Below, piece by piece: positions 8,498-16,775 of a DNA stretch of 64,000 nt. The notes under the pieces were generated by a model, which was given only the letters and a program-made list of their open reading frames with translations, was not told the origin of the DNA and searched no databases. Made by a program: the position numbers and the translations under genes. This stretch comes from an uncultured Roseobacter sp. Its GTDB lineage: Bacteria > Pseudomonadota > Alphaproteobacteria > Rhodobacterales > Rhodobacteraceae. The stretch covers positions 62,001 to 126,000 of the forward strand of contig CANKZM010000009.1 in NCBI GenBank assembly GCA_947488305.1, in the 5' to 3' direction. The stretch's first letter is position 1. Each line of letters starts with the position of its first letter.

Positions 8498-10731
8498 GCC
8501 GATAGTCCTGCGAGCGTTTCGGTCCGGGAGAAAGTGTTAGTTCCGGTTACGCTGGAAATAATGTCGGATGTGTCGAGGATAAGGGCGATTTGTCCGGCGC
8601 CGAGGATTGTTGCAGCTGCAATTCCAGGAGCACGGTAGATGCTGTTGCTCAGGCCCTTAATGACGACCTGGCGCTGGTCCTGAATGCTGTCAATTAACAA
8701 TGCAGCTTGCCCATCGTCATCATGTGCTATGAGCAATACGACCGATCCGTCGTAGTCATTTGCCGGAGCGCGGTAACCCAATTCATACCCCAAGTCGTAA
8801 AGCGGCACAAAGCCGTTGCGCACACGTACAACCTTTGCGCCGGGATGGATCGTTTCGACACTTTTATTGGTCAGAGTGAGTGTCTCGATGACGGTATTGA
8901 GCGGCAGGACCAGTGTTTCCTCTGCAACCTGAAAAACCATACCGTCCAGTACTGCCAGAGTGAGAGGTAAGGAAATTGAAAAGACCGTTCCAACGCCTGG
9001 CGAAGAAGCAATAGTGATCCTGCCACCCAAGGTTTGAATTGCTTCCCGAACAACGTCCATCCCAACTCCGCGGCCGGACAAATCCGAAACTTCTTCTGCG
9101 GTCGAAAACCCGGGCAGGAATAGCAGGTTGTCAATCTCATTGTCCGAAAGGTCTGCGTCCGTTGCAATCAAACCCTTGTCAACTGCGACCTGCAATACCT
9201 TGGCCCTATTGATACCGCCGCCATCATCAGAGACCTCGATAATCACACGACCAGATTTGTGGGCAGCGGATAGCTTTACCAGCCCCTGCACTGGTTTTCC
9301 CGCGGCTAAGCGTTCCTTTGGCGTTTCCAACCCGTGATCCACCGCGTTCCGGATCATGTGGGTCAGAGGATCGGCCAATCGTTCAATGATGGTCTTGTCA
9401 ACTTCGGTACACTCTCCCTCGGTGATGAGTTTTACCTCCTTATCGACTGCAGCAGACGCTTCACGAACGATACGAGACATCCGTTGGAAGAGAGATTTCA
9501 CCGGCTGGGCACGGATCATCATGACGCTCTCTTGAATGTCCCGCGTAAGTCTCTGAAACTCCTCCAGGCCGCTCATCGCGTCGGAATGAGGAGACAAACC
9601 AGAGCTTTCAAGACTCTGTGTCAACATCGACTGATTGATGACAAGTTCGCCGACCAGGTTCACCAGAGTCTCGATGCGATCCAGTTCGACACGCACGACT
9701 GCCTTTGCAGCCGTGGCGGCAGAACTGCTCGAAAGTGAGTTTTGCAGGGCGCCGGACGTCGTGACTGCGTCCTTCAAATCCTGAGCTTGAGCAGTGGGCG
9801 GGCGATCAAGGGATGAGGGTTCGGCGTCTTGCCGTGATAGGTCGATTGGGTCTGGTGAGGTCAGATATTCCAGATTTCTCATGTGAACCGACGTCTTGGC
9901 AACTTCAAATTGGGGTGGGGGCCGTTCATCCTCGACAACGGCAATTTCAAGGGCACAAAGGCCTTGGACAAATTCAAATGCAGACGCAATTTCCGCTTCG
10001 TTGACGTTCGAAAACAGTTCAATTGTCCAGCTCAAGTAGCTCGTTTCTGGCGCGAGCTCGGCCAAACCAGGCACCGAACTAGCATCACAGGTAATGGTAC
10101 ATGGGCCTATCTCATCCAAGGCACGGAGTATCAGAAAGGGTTCGTTGCCTTTCTCAAACAGTTCGGTTTCTGGTTTGAAGGTAATCAGGTACCTTTTGTC
10201 ACCGGAGATGGAACGGGAGCACGGGGCTGGATTGGTTGTTTCGGCATCGTCACCAAATTCAAAGTTGAGCGAAAGGGCGGTAGGCCGGAATTCGATGGCT
10301 TTATCGGCAAAGCTTTGCGGGTCAGATGTCGGTTTTTGCTTTAGAAGTTCGGCCAGCGTACCAAGCAGTCTTTTACTATCGACTTGTGGTAAGTCGACCC
10401 CGTCGCGGCTGGTCCGAACGAGGTCCGACAAATGATCAGCGCATCGAAAGAGCACTTTCAATGATGTTTCGTCGGGTATTGTCTGTCCGGTGCGGATCTC
10501 GTCCAGGACACTCTCCAAGCGGTGTGCAAATCGAACCAACTTTTCAAGTCCAAACGCGCCGGCGCCTCCCTTGATCGAGTGAACCGCGCGGAATACGACG
10601 TTGATCGTTTCTGAATCGTCAGATCCATCTTCCATGGCCTGCAAGCCGTCTTGCAGTTCTTCAAGAAGTTCTTCGCATTCGATGAAGAACGACGCCCTGA
10701 TCTCTGCCATGGGGTCAATGGTATCGGTCAT
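8494..10731 (-). CDS. cheA: Chemotaxis sensor histidine kinase CheA
   Basis: This 745-aa kinase couples receptor state to phosphorylation of CheY and CheB. The domains run in the standard order: an HPt (P1) domain with phospho-accepting H51 (FRAVHSIKGGAGAFG), a middle region about 190-290 that should bind the response regulators, a P3 dimerisation helix starting near 348 (RIETLVNLVGELVINQ), the GHKL ATPase P4 with N-box 'HMIRNAVDHGLE', G1 'SDDGGGIN' and G2 'GRGVGMDVV', and a C-terminal CheW-like P5. Start: ATG at 10731 with GAGG five bases upstream. It lies 9 bases after cheY1 and overlaps cheW by 4 bases. No chemoreceptor gene is present in the window. Confidence 0.95.
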   Translation of the reverse strand: MTDTIDPMAEIRASFFIECEELLEELQDGLQAMEDGSDDSETINVVFRAVHSIKGGAGAFGLEKLVRFAHRLESVLDEIRTGQTIPDETSLKVLFRCADHLSDLVRTSRDGVDLPQVDSKRLLGTLAELLKQKPTSDPQSFADKAIEFRPTALSLNFEFGDDAETTNPAPCSRSISGDKRYLITFKPETELFEKGNEPFLILRALDEIGPCTITCDASSVPGLAELAPETSYLSWTIELFSNVNEAEIASAFEFVQGLCALEIAVVEDERPPPQFEVAKTSVHMRNLEYLTSPDPIDLSRQDAEPSSLDRPPTAQAQDLKDAVTTSGALQNSLSSSSAATAAKAVVRVELDRIETLVNLVGELVINQSMLTQSLESSGLSPHSDAMSGLEEFQRLTRDIQESVMMIRAQPVKSLFQRMSRIVREASAAVDKEVKLITEGECTEVDKTIIERLADPLTHMIRNAVDHGLETPKERLAAGKPVQGLVKLSAAHKSGRVIIEVSDDGGGINRAKVLQVAVDKGLIATDADLSDNEIDNLLFLPGFSTAEEVSDLSGRGVGMDVVREAIQTLGGRITIASSPGVGTVFSISLPLTLAVLDGMVFQVAEETLVLPLNTVIETLTLTNKSVETIHPGAKVVRVRNGFVPLYDLGYELGYRAPANDYDGSVVLLIAHDDDGQAALLIDSIQDQRQVVIKGLSNSIYRAPGIAAATILGAGQIALILDTSDIISSVTGTNTFSRTETLAGLSA

Positions 10732-10740
10732 GCTGACCTC

Positions 10741-11106
10741 TTACCCCGCCACCATCTGGAGCGCCTTGATCAACTTATTTGGATCGAAGGGTTTTACGAT
10801 CCAACCGGTCGCTCCTGCGGAACGTGCGCGGGCTTTCAGCTCCGGTGCCGCTTCCGTGGTAAGCACAAGAATAGGTGTTGCTCGGTGCTTTTCCTGTTCG
10901 CGCACCGCATCAATGAATCCAAACCCGTCCATGCGCGGCATATTGATGTCGGTAATGATGGCATCAGGCTCAATCCCGTCCAACACCTCAATCCCGTGCA
11001 AGCCATCATCGGCAGTATGGACATTGAAACCTGCGGGCGTCAGCGCCAGACGGATCATGTCGCGCATGGTGCGACTGTCGTCCACGGCTAGAATTTGAAG
11101 TGTCAT
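10741..11106 (-). CDS. cheY: Chemotaxis response regulator CheY (first copy, CheY1-like)
   Basis: This is a 121-aa single-domain receiver with D9/D10, phospho-acceptor D53 (IITDINMPRMDG), T83/T84 (LVLTTEA) and K105 (IVKPFDP). Two in-frame ATGs exist; the one at 11112 directly abuts the GGGAGG ribosome site, whereas 11106 lies six bases from it and forms an ATGA overlap with the STAS gene stop, so 11106 is preferred. Placed between the STAS gene and cheA, it matches cheY1 of rhizobial che operons, where this copy drains phosphate from CheA; that role is inferred here. Confidence 0.9.
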   Translation of the reverse strand: MTLQILAVDDSRTMRDMIRLALTPAGFNVHTADDGLHGIEVLDGIEPDAIITDINMPRMDGFGFIDAVREQEKHRATPILVLTTEAAPELKARARSAGATGWIVKPFDPNKLIKALQMVAG

Positions 11107-11381
11107 TGGCATCCTCCCGAGAGTGTGTCCGGCGTCAGTCCCATGACCCGCAATTGGTCGGAAACGCGATCCGATACATTGATAATCGAGAAATCTCTGT
11201 TCTCAGCGGCTGCTGTCTTTGCGGCGGAAATGAGCACTTGTAGGCAAAGCGCGCCCAAATGCTTTACCTCTGTCATGTCGAGTACCAGCGCGTCGTGCTG
11301 GGACCGCGACTGAAGCGTCGTCATCAACTCGGTGGCGGCTGCCATGTCCAGTTTGGGAGCAAGGATCACAGGCTCGGCCAT
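11103..11381 (-). CDS. STAS-domain protein at the head of the che operon
   Basis: This 92-aa single STAS (anti-sigma-factor-antagonist) domain shows the alternating strand-helix pattern and the 'ALVLDMTEVKHLGALCLQVLISA' region where phosphorylatable STAS proteins have D-[SF]-[ST] near a conserved Ser. Here the position reads H-L-G-A, so the usual serine is not obvious and regulation by phosphorylation is doubtful. It is the promoter-proximal gene of the seven-gene minus-strand che operon and matches 'orf2' of the Sinorhizobium che operon in type and place. GAGG lies five bases before the ATG. Its role in chemotaxis is unknown. Confidence 0.8.
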   Translation of the reverse strand: MAEPVILAPKLDMAAATELMTTLQSRSQHDALVLDMTEVKHLGALCLQVLISAAKTAAAENRDFSIINVSDRVSDQLRVMGLTPDTLSGGCQ

Positions 11382-11558
11382 CGTGCCTCAATTACCCAAA
11401 GTGGGTCAAATAACTGCATTGCGGTCTCCAGAACATCGAAAAGCTGAGCTGTTTTGTTCTAGGTCCCGTTCCGTTAAAACTGCGTTACCTCGTCTGATTT
11501 TCCCGAGTACGGTAGAGAATTGGCGTTTGAGAATAACGCAGCCTCTACTCAAAAGAAA

Positions 11559-11581
11559 ATCGCCGGCAGATTGCCGGCGAT
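11559..11581 (-). terminator. Rho-independent terminator of the one-carbon operon
   Basis: There is a perfect 10-bp inverted repeat (ATCGCCGGCA / TGCCGGCGAT) with a three-base loop, followed on the minus strand by TTTTCTTTT. It lies 28 bases after the stop of the methyltetrahydrofolate methyltransferase gene and so closes that operon before the che promoter region. Confidence 0.85.
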
Positions 11582-11609
11582 GTCCCTAATTCGTGCTGTT
11601 TTGGCGGCG

Positions 11610-12692
11610 TTACGCTCGTCGCCGGCGCCCACCGACCCGGGCCCCGCGTCCGCGGCCTTCCTGACCGGGTTTAGGAGCCTCCTTGTTGAACTCAATCCAG
11701 GCACTGCCGTGCGGATCGTTGTTTGTCAGGAAGTTGGCGGCCCGAATGGCCTCCATTTCCTTGCCCGGGCGGGGTCGCGTTGATCCCAAACCTGTCAATT
11801 GGCAAAAAAGTTCCATGTCCATATCATCGGGGAAGATCACGCCTGCGGCCGCCAGTTCCAGCTTTTTGGCTTCGATTTTCGCCGCGTTTACGGGCAGGGC
11901 GGCTGGATTCATAATGGCCGATGTCATGCCGGCACCCATTGCCATCGGCAGGAACGCGTTGTTGATGCCATGCCGATTGGGTAGCCCGAAGGAGATATTT
12001 GACGCGCCACAAGTTGTGTTGACGCCCAATTCTTCGCGCAATCGGCGCACTAGCGTAAACACCTGTTGCCCCGCCGTTGCCATGGCTCCGATCGGCATCA
12101 CAAGCGGGTCAACGACGATGTCATGAGCGGGAATGCCATGATCCGCGGCGCGCTCGACGATTTTTTTGGCGACGGCGAACCGCACGTCAGGGTCTTCCGA
12201 AATACCGGTATCATCATTTGAGATGGCGACCACCGGCACGTTGTATTTTTTGACAAGCGGCAGCACGATCTCCAACCGTTCCTCTTCACCGGTCACGGAG
12301 TTCAGCAGGGGGCGACCCTCTGCTGCTTCCAGACCTGCCTCCAAGGCGCCGGGGACGGAGCTGTCGATGCAAAGCGGTGCGTCCGTCACGGCTTGAACAC
12401 GCTGCACGAGTTCCCTCATCAAGGGAGGCTCGACAAAGTTGTTGTCTGCATACCGCGGATCTTCGGCCATCTTGTTGGAGAAGACCGCGCCGGAATTGAT
12501 GTCCAGAACCGTTGCCCCTGCAGCCACCTGAGCGACGGCGTCCGCTTCGACGGTTGAGAAATCACCCGCCTCCAGTTCGACCGCAAGTTTCTTGCGTCCG
12601 GTCGGGTTGATCCGTTCGCCAATCACACAGAACGGCTGGTCGAAGCCGATGATCGCAGTCTTTGTCTTGGATTCGACGATGGTCTTTGTCAT
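11610..12692 (-). CDS. Methyltetrahydrofolate:corrinoid methyltransferase (pterin-binding, MetH-domain-like)
   Basis: This 360-aa protein has the pterin-binding TIM barrel of dihydropteroate synthase/MetH/AcsE-type enzymes: 'FCVIGERINPTGRKKL' near residues 21-36, 'GATVLDINSGA', 'LCIDSSVPGALEAGL', 'PLLNSVTGEEER' and 'ASNISFGLPNR'. Such enzymes move the methyl group of 5-methyl-THF to or from a corrinoid protein. The start is set at ATG 12692, with AAGGA seven bases upstream; an upstream in-frame extension to 12857 has no family similarity and overlaps the preceding gene. The C-terminus is an unusual Gly/Arg-rich basic tail (last 18 residues). It lies 16 bases after a MetF-like reductase. No corrinoid-binding protein is in the window, so the methyl acceptor is open. 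Confidence 0.85.
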   Translation of the reverse strand: MTKTIVESKTKTAIIGFDQPFCVIGERINPTGRKKLAVELEAGDFSTVEADAVAQVAAGATVLDINSGAVFSNKMAEDPRYADNNFVEPPLMRELVQRVQAVTDAPLCIDSSVPGALEAGLEAAEGRPLLNSVTGEEERLEIVLPLVKKYNVPVVAISNDDTGISEDPDVRFAVAKKIVERAADHGIPAHDIVVDPLVMPIGAMATAGQQVFTLVRRLREELGVNTTCGASNISFGLPNRHGINNAFLPMAMGAGMTSAIMNPAALPVNAAKIEAKKLELAAAGVIFPDDMDMELFCQLTGLGSTRPRPGKEMEAIRAANFLTNNDPHGSAWIEFNKEAPKPGQEGRGRGARVGGRRRRA

Positions 12693-12708
12693 GAGCGCGT
12701 CCTTTGGA

Positions 12709-13635
12709 TCAGCGGTTGGCAGGTTGTGCGGCTGCGCCGCCGTTTTCGATTGCCCAGGTCGCATTCGTCTTGATGCCGCCCAGAGGGAAGAAATGCACAT
12801 TCGTAATGTTGAAGTCAGGGTGTTCTGCCTTATGCGCCGCCAGTGCCAAAAGAACATCTGTCGGCTCGTAGGGCATCAGCAATTTGGTCACGTCCATCGC
12901 GCGCTTCTGCAGCACTTTGAGGGAAGGGCCGACGCCACACGCGATGGCAAACTTGATCAGCGTTTGCAGTTTCGCAGGTCCTGCAATGCCGATGTGGACG
13001 GGCAGGGTGATGCCTTCTTCAACCAGACGGTCGGCCCAGGCGATGATGGGCTTTGCGTCAAATGCAAACTGCGTGGCGAGCGCCATCTTGGCGTCGGTGC
13101 GTGTCTGGAAATCGTTTTTCCAACGCAGAGCGGCCGCCACATTTGTGAAGGACCCGTCCGGATCAATGTCACGGTTGCCTTCTGGATGACCGGCTACATG
13201 CAGACGTTCAAACCCGGCTTCATCAAATAGCCCGGTTTCCATCAGCTGCATGGAACTGTCAAAGTCACCGTGAGGTTTCTCGACGCCGCCTGCCAGCAAC
13301 AGGGCCTGTTTCACATCCGCTTCGCCCTGATAGCGCGCAATCCAATCCGCCAGTGTGGCGCGATCCTTGATGATCCGCGCGGGGAAATGCGGCATGACCT
13401 TGAAGCCGTCGTCGTTCAGGCGCTTTGCGGTGGCGACCATCTCGTCAATCGGTGTGCCTTCGATATGAGCGATGTATACCCGTGTGCCCGCAGGTAGCAG
13501 ATCTCTGAAGTTGTCAACCTTTTCAGCCGTGCGCGGCATGACTTCGATTGAATAGTCCTGCAAAAACGCTTCCATTTCGGGCGACGTGCGCGTTGTTGCC
13601 GGCGTATCCTTGCGTTTGAAGTTCAACAAAGCCAT
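12709..13635 (-). CDS. Methylenetetrahydrofolate reductase family protein (MetF-like)
   Basis: This 308-aa TIM-barrel flavoenzyme family reduces 5,10-methylene-THF to 5-methyl-THF. Recognisable parts are 'YIAHIEGTPIDEMVATAKRLNDDGFKVMPHFPAR' around residues 53-88, 'LLLAGGVEKPHGDF' near 112-125, 'VAGHPEGN' near 146-154 and 'TQFAFDAKPIIAW' near 187-199. These correspond to MetF strands carrying the folate and flavin residues, although the sequence is a divergent branch compared with E. coli MetF. ATG at 13635 has AAGGA eight bases upstream. It is co-transcribed with a methyl-THF methyltransferase, making a local route from methylene-THF to methylated corrinoid or the reverse. Confidence 0.8.
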   Translation of the reverse strand: MALLNFKRKDTPATTRTSPEMEAFLQDYSIEVMPRTAEKVDNFRDLLPAGTRVYIAHIEGTPIDEMVATAKRLNDDGFKVMPHFPARIIKDRATLADWIARYQGEADVKQALLLAGGVEKPHGDFDSSMQLMETGLFDEAGFERLHVAGHPEGNRDIDPDGSFTNVAAALRWKNDFQTRTDAKMALATQFAFDAKPIIAWADRLVEEGITLPVHIGIAGPAKLQTLIKFAIACGVGPSLKVLQKRAMDVTKLLMPYEPTDVLLALAAHKAEHPDFNITNVHFFPLGGIKTNATWAIENGGAAAQPANR

Positions 13636-13682
13636 CAGGCGATCCTTTCCGGACAGGAGAGTGGTCTTGAGGTTCGGCAGGG

Positions 13683-13979
13683 TTAGGCCCAGCCGTCGTT
13701 GTCTATCAGCGCCTTAATGCGCTCTCGGTCGTATTCAGCTTCAAGGCGCGCAGCCTCCGCATCCGCAATTTCGTCTGGTGTGCCAGGCATCTCAACCGGA
13801 GCGGCCTTGCGCCATTCTGCAAGATAAGCATCCGTGTCCTCGGCACCAACTTTCATGGCCGCTCGGTCAATCGCCTGTTCAAACCGCTCAGTCAGTTGCC
13901 GTTTTGACCCGCGCCGCCCCTTGCCCACGATGACCTGAGCCGGGATGTCCCGCCAATATACAATTGTAACTTCAGGCAT
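13683..13979 (-). CDS. Small 'virulence factor' domain protein (PF13769-type)
   Basis: This 98-aa soluble protein starts 'MPEVTIVYWRDIPAQVIVGKGRR', the conserved opening of a small family named virulence factor, whose biochemical role I do not know. The pattern 'YWRDIPAQV' and 'LTERFEQAIDRAAMKVGAEDTDAYLAEW' is distinctive; the C-terminal third is acidic and helical. It is the first gene of a three-gene minus-strand operon with MetF-like and methyl-THF methyltransferase genes (gap 47 bases). From my knowledge of Rhodobacterales, this family recurs beside one-carbon/corrinoid genes, so a role in methyl transfer is more likely than virulence; that is inference. Confidence 0.65.
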   Translation of the reverse strand: MPEVTIVYWRDIPAQVIVGKGRRGSKRQLTERFEQAIDRAAMKVGAEDTDAYLAEWRKAAPVEMPGTPDEIADAEAARLEAEYDRERIKALIDNDGWA

Positions 13980-14253
13980 TGCATGATTCCCGCAAATTGA
14001 TGTCCCTCTCTAACGACGCGCTCGGGCAAAACACTGCTGAATTTCGACAGAATAAGCCCTGTCAGCGACCTGTCTTGTTTTGTACTCTCTCACGATTTGC
14101 ATAGCGAGGGCTCCGAAACCTCAAAATTCGCATGAAGATCGTGAAACCCACGGTAGCAAATCAACGAAACCGGTCTGACGCTGCCGCGCTGTGCTTGCAC
14201 CGGAAGCGTGCACGCGTTAGCGTAAACCTAACTCGAAATGAAAGGCGCGAAGA

Positions 14254-15369
14254 ATGGCGCCACAGCGTCCCAGAGGTGCGGGCGCGCTCGACAAAGTGAC
14301 GGCTCTGAGCCCCGCGCCAGTACCGCACAGGTCAGGTGAGCTCTATGCCGCACTTGATCTGGGCACAAACAGTTGTCGTATGCTGATCGCCCAACCGCAA
14401 GGCAATGGGTTTACTGTTGTCGACAGTTTCTCAAAATCTGTCCAGCTTGGGGCTGGCCTTGAAAAAACCGGCAGGCTTTCGCGCGGATCGATGACGCGCA
14501 CCATACAGGCCCTGCGAATTTGCCAGCAAAAGCTGAAACGCAACAAGGTGCGCCACAAACGTCTTGTCGCGACTGAAGCCTGCAGGCGCGCACTGAATGC
14601 AGATGAATTCATCCGGCGAGTACATCAGGAAACCGGGCTGCGGCTGGATATCATCAAGCCACAGGAAGAAGCACAGCTGGCCGTGGTTTCCTGTGCGCCA
14701 CTTGTCAGTCGGGGAACAGAAAACCTGTTGGTGGTGGATATCGGTGGCGGCTCGACGGAATTGGTTTGGATTGACCTGAAGCATGTTCCCAAGAACGAGC
14801 GGGCCCGCGCAATCATGCGATTGCATTATGGATTTTCCCCTCAAATAACCGGCATGGAGGCGGCAAGGGTAGTCGATTGGATCTCTGTGCCGTTGGGGGT
14901 CGCGACACTCCGGGATCAGTTTGGCGACGTTGATGACGACGCGGCACGTTTTGCCCTGATGAGCTGGTTTTTCGAGGAGAACCTGTCGGACTTTGCGCCT
15001 TACCATGACATGCAGCCACAGGAGAAATTTCAGATCATCGGAACCTCGGGCACCGTGACCACTGTTGCAGCGAGCCACCTGGGGCTGAAGCGGTATGACC
15101 GGACTAAGGTTGATGGTCTTCATATGACGACAGATCAGATCGACCGGGTGATCCGGTCTTATCTTGCGCTTGGTCCGGAAGGGCGGCGGGCTGATCCGCG
15201 TATCGGGCAAGATCGGCATGCGCTGATTATGTCTGGTGCGGCGATCCTGCAGGCGTTGATGCGGTGCTGGCCTACGGATCGCTTGTCAGTCGCTGATCGC
15301 GGTCTGCGTGAAGGGTTGCTTTATTCCCAGATGAGTGCGCATGGCGTTTTGGAAGATGGAGACTTCTGA
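14254..15369 (+). CDS. ppx: Ppx/GppA family phosphatase (exopolyphosphatase / pppGpp phosphatase)
   Basis: This 371-aa protein belongs to the ASKHA (actin/HSP70-like) phosphatases that hydrolyse polyphosphate ends or pppGpp. It shows the phosphate-1 loop '[16 protein letters not shown]' near residues 30-45, '[11 protein letters not shown]' near 105-115, '[16 protein letters not shown]' near 158-173 and '[13 protein letters not shown]' near 260-275. It lacks the extra C-terminal HD domain of long Ppx proteins, so GppA- versus Ppx-type activity cannot be decided. AAAGG lies about eight bases before the ATG. Its TGA overlaps the rlmE start by one base (TGATG), a common pairing in alphaproteobacteria. 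Confidence 0.88.
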   Translation: MAPQRPRGAGALDKVTALSPAPVPHRSGELYAALDLGTNSCRMLIAQPQGNGFTVVDSFSKSVQLGAGLEKTGRLSRGSMTRTIQALRICQQKLKRNKVRHKRLVATEACRRALNADEFIRRVHQETGLRLDIIKPQEEAQLAVVSCAPLVSRGTENLLVVDIGGGSTELVWIDLKHVPKNERARAIMRLHYGFSPQITGMEAARVVDWISVPLGVATLRDQFGDVDDDAARFALMSWFFEENLSDFAPYHDMQPQEKFQIIGTSGTVTTVAASHLGLKRYDRTKVDGLHMTTDQIDRVIRSYLALGPEGRRADPRIGQDRHALIMSGAAILQALMRCWPTDRLSVADRGLREGLLYSQMSAHGVLEDGDF

Positions 15370-16091
15370 TGGCGAAGACGCCAACGGGCAAAAACACTTC
15401 CGGGCGGGGCCAGCGCGAGCTCAAGGTGAAGGTGAAGTCGGCGCGCGGCCGAAAACTCAGCTCGACCCGGTGGCTGCAACGGCAACTCAATGATCCTTAT
15501 GTGAAACGCGCGCGAGCCGAGGGCTACCGCGGCCGTGCGGCGTTTAAGATCATGGAGTTGGACGACAAATACCGTTTTCTGGTGCCCGGCGCGCGGGTGG
15601 TTGATCTTGGGGCAGCACCAGGGGGATGGTGCCAAGTCGCGGTAAAACGGGTCAACGCGCTTGGCGACAAGCCCAGCAAGGCGGTCGGAACAATTCTTGG
15701 CATCGATCTGCAAGAGATGGAGCCAATCGCTGGCTGCGCGTTGTACCAGCTTGATTTCATGGAGGACGATGCGGACGAACAGGTCAAAGAGTGGCTTGGC
15801 GGGAAGGCTGATGTGGTGATGTCCGATATGGCGGCCGCAAGCTCAGGTCACAAACAAACGGACCATTTGCGGATCATCGCGTTATGTGAGGCTGCCGCTT
15901 ATTTTGCCTTTGACGTGCTGGACGAAGGCGGGACGTTTGTTGCCAAGGTGCTTGCAGGTGGTGCTGAGGGAGAATTGCAAAAACTGCTGAAACAGCGCTT
16001 TTCCAAGGTTGCCAACATCAAACCACCTGCGTCACGCTCCGACAGTTCGGAAAAATTCGTTGTTGCAACTGGTTTTAAGCCCTCACTATGA
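15369..16091 (+). CDS. rlmE: 23S rRNA 2'-O-ribose uridine-2552 methyltransferase RlmE (FtsJ/RrmJ)
   Basis: This 240-aa SAM-dependent methyltransferase modifies U2552 in the peptidyl-transferase A-loop late in 50S assembly. The SAM motif '[15 protein letters not shown]' is near residues 76-90, and the K-D-K-E catalytic tetrad is visible in 'AAFKIMELD', '[13 protein letters not shown]', '[10 protein letters not shown]' and '[13 protein letters not shown]'. A basic N-terminal extension of about 40 residues (many [12 protein letters not shown]) precedes the catalytic domain and likely helps bind rRNA. It is translationally coupled to ppx. Confidence 0.93.
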   Translation: MAKTPTGKNTSGRGQRELKVKVKSARGRKLSSTRWLQRQLNDPYVKRARAEGYRGRAAFKIMELDDKYRFLVPGARVVDLGAAPGGWCQVAVKRVNALGDKPSKAVGTILGIDLQEMEPIAGCALYQLDFMEDDADEQVKEWLGGKADVVMSDMAAASSGHKQTDHLRIIALCEAAAYFAFDVLDEGGTFVAKVLAGGAEGELQKLLKQRFSKVANIKPPASRSDSSEKFVVATGFKPSL

Positions 16092-16133
16092 CGTGTTTTA
16101 CTAAGCCTTAAATTCCTTTGCATAGCTTTGGAA

Positions 16134-16165
16134 GACAGTCTCGCCGGAGGGTGCGTCACTGTCTG
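16134..16165 (+). promoter_or_regulatory. Possible 5'-UTR hairpin next to the ribosome-binding site of the Cache-like gene
   Basis: A 7-bp inverted repeat (AGACAGT / ACTGTCT) encloses an 18-base GC-rich loop and ends two bases before the AAAGGA ribosome site of the gene starting at 16179. It could modulate translation or be incidental; there is no T-run, so it is not a terminator for rlmE. Confidence 0.3.
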
Positions 16166-16178
16166 CAAAGGATTTATC

Positions 16179-16751
16179 ATGTTTCGAAAAATTGTCCTGT
16201 CTGCGCCCCTAATCGTCGCTGCGACGCTGACACATGCCGTGGAAGGGCCACCGGCCATGCGGGCTTTTGTTGAAGCCAACGTTCTGTCGTGGGCTAACTT
16301 GAAACAAGTCATCGACGCTGTAAGGGCACAGAATGCCAAGACCGCGGGTGTCACCGAGGCGCAAATTCTCGAATGGGACAGCGCCTGGCGTGCGCAATTC
16401 GGGCAGGTGGATCAACCGCTTATCAGTCAAGTTATGGGGCGCGAGCTTTCTACTTTCCTCGCAAAGAAGGTGGCTGCTTCGGGCGGGCGCATTACAGAGA
16501 TTTTTATCATGGATGCGCAGGGATTAAATGTCGCCGCAAGCGATGTAACTTCTGATTTCTGGCAAGGAGACGAAGATAAATACACAAAGAGCTTTGGTGC
16601 CGGATCTGGCGCGGTCTTTGTCGACGCGGTGCAGTTTGATGAAAGCGCTCAATCCTATCAGGGACAAATCTCAATTTCCCTGACAGACCCGGAAACGGGC
16701 GAGGTCGTGGGCGCCATGACCATCGGGTTGGATATCGAAGCCTTTCTCTAG
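16179..16751 (+). CDS. Exported PDC/Cache-like sensor-domain protein
   Basis: This 190-aa protein has a signal peptide (FRKIVLSAPLIVAATLTHA, cleavage near residue 20) and a mature domain with the late strands of a PDC/Cache fold: 'ITEIFIMDAQGLNVAASDVTSDFWQGDEDKY' and 'GQISISLTDPETGEVVGAMTIGLDIEAF', the pattern seen in periplasmic ligand-binding domains of chemoreceptors and kinases. There is no transmembrane helix or signalling domain after it, so it would be a free periplasmic Cache domain. AAAGGA lies seven bases before the ATG at 16179; an upstream in-frame ATG at 16128 lacks a site and breaks the signal peptide. The function is unknown. Confidence 0.7.
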   Translation: MFRKIVLSAPLIVAATLTHAVEGPPAMRAFVEANVLSWANLKQVIDAVRAQNAKTAGVTEAQILEWDSAWRAQFGQVDQPLISQVMGRELSTFLAKKVAASGGRITEIFIMDAQGLNVAASDVTSDFWQGDEDKYTKSFGAGSGAVFVDAVQFDESAQSYQGQISISLTDPETGEVVGAMTIGLDIEAFL

Positions 16752-16775
16752 AGCATTGGGCGGGACGAACGGCGT

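Noticed and set aside
12693-12857. 55-codon N-terminal extension of the methyl-THF methyltransferase
   Set aside because: It overlaps the end of the MetF-like gene in another frame; ATG 12692 has a good AAGGA site and the family alignment begins there.
13980-14253. Possible SAM or cobalamin riboswitch before the one-carbon operon
   Set aside because: I looked for SAM-II-, SAM/SAH- and cobalamin-like motifs on the minus strand and found none; no conserved pseudoknot or B12-box pattern is visible.
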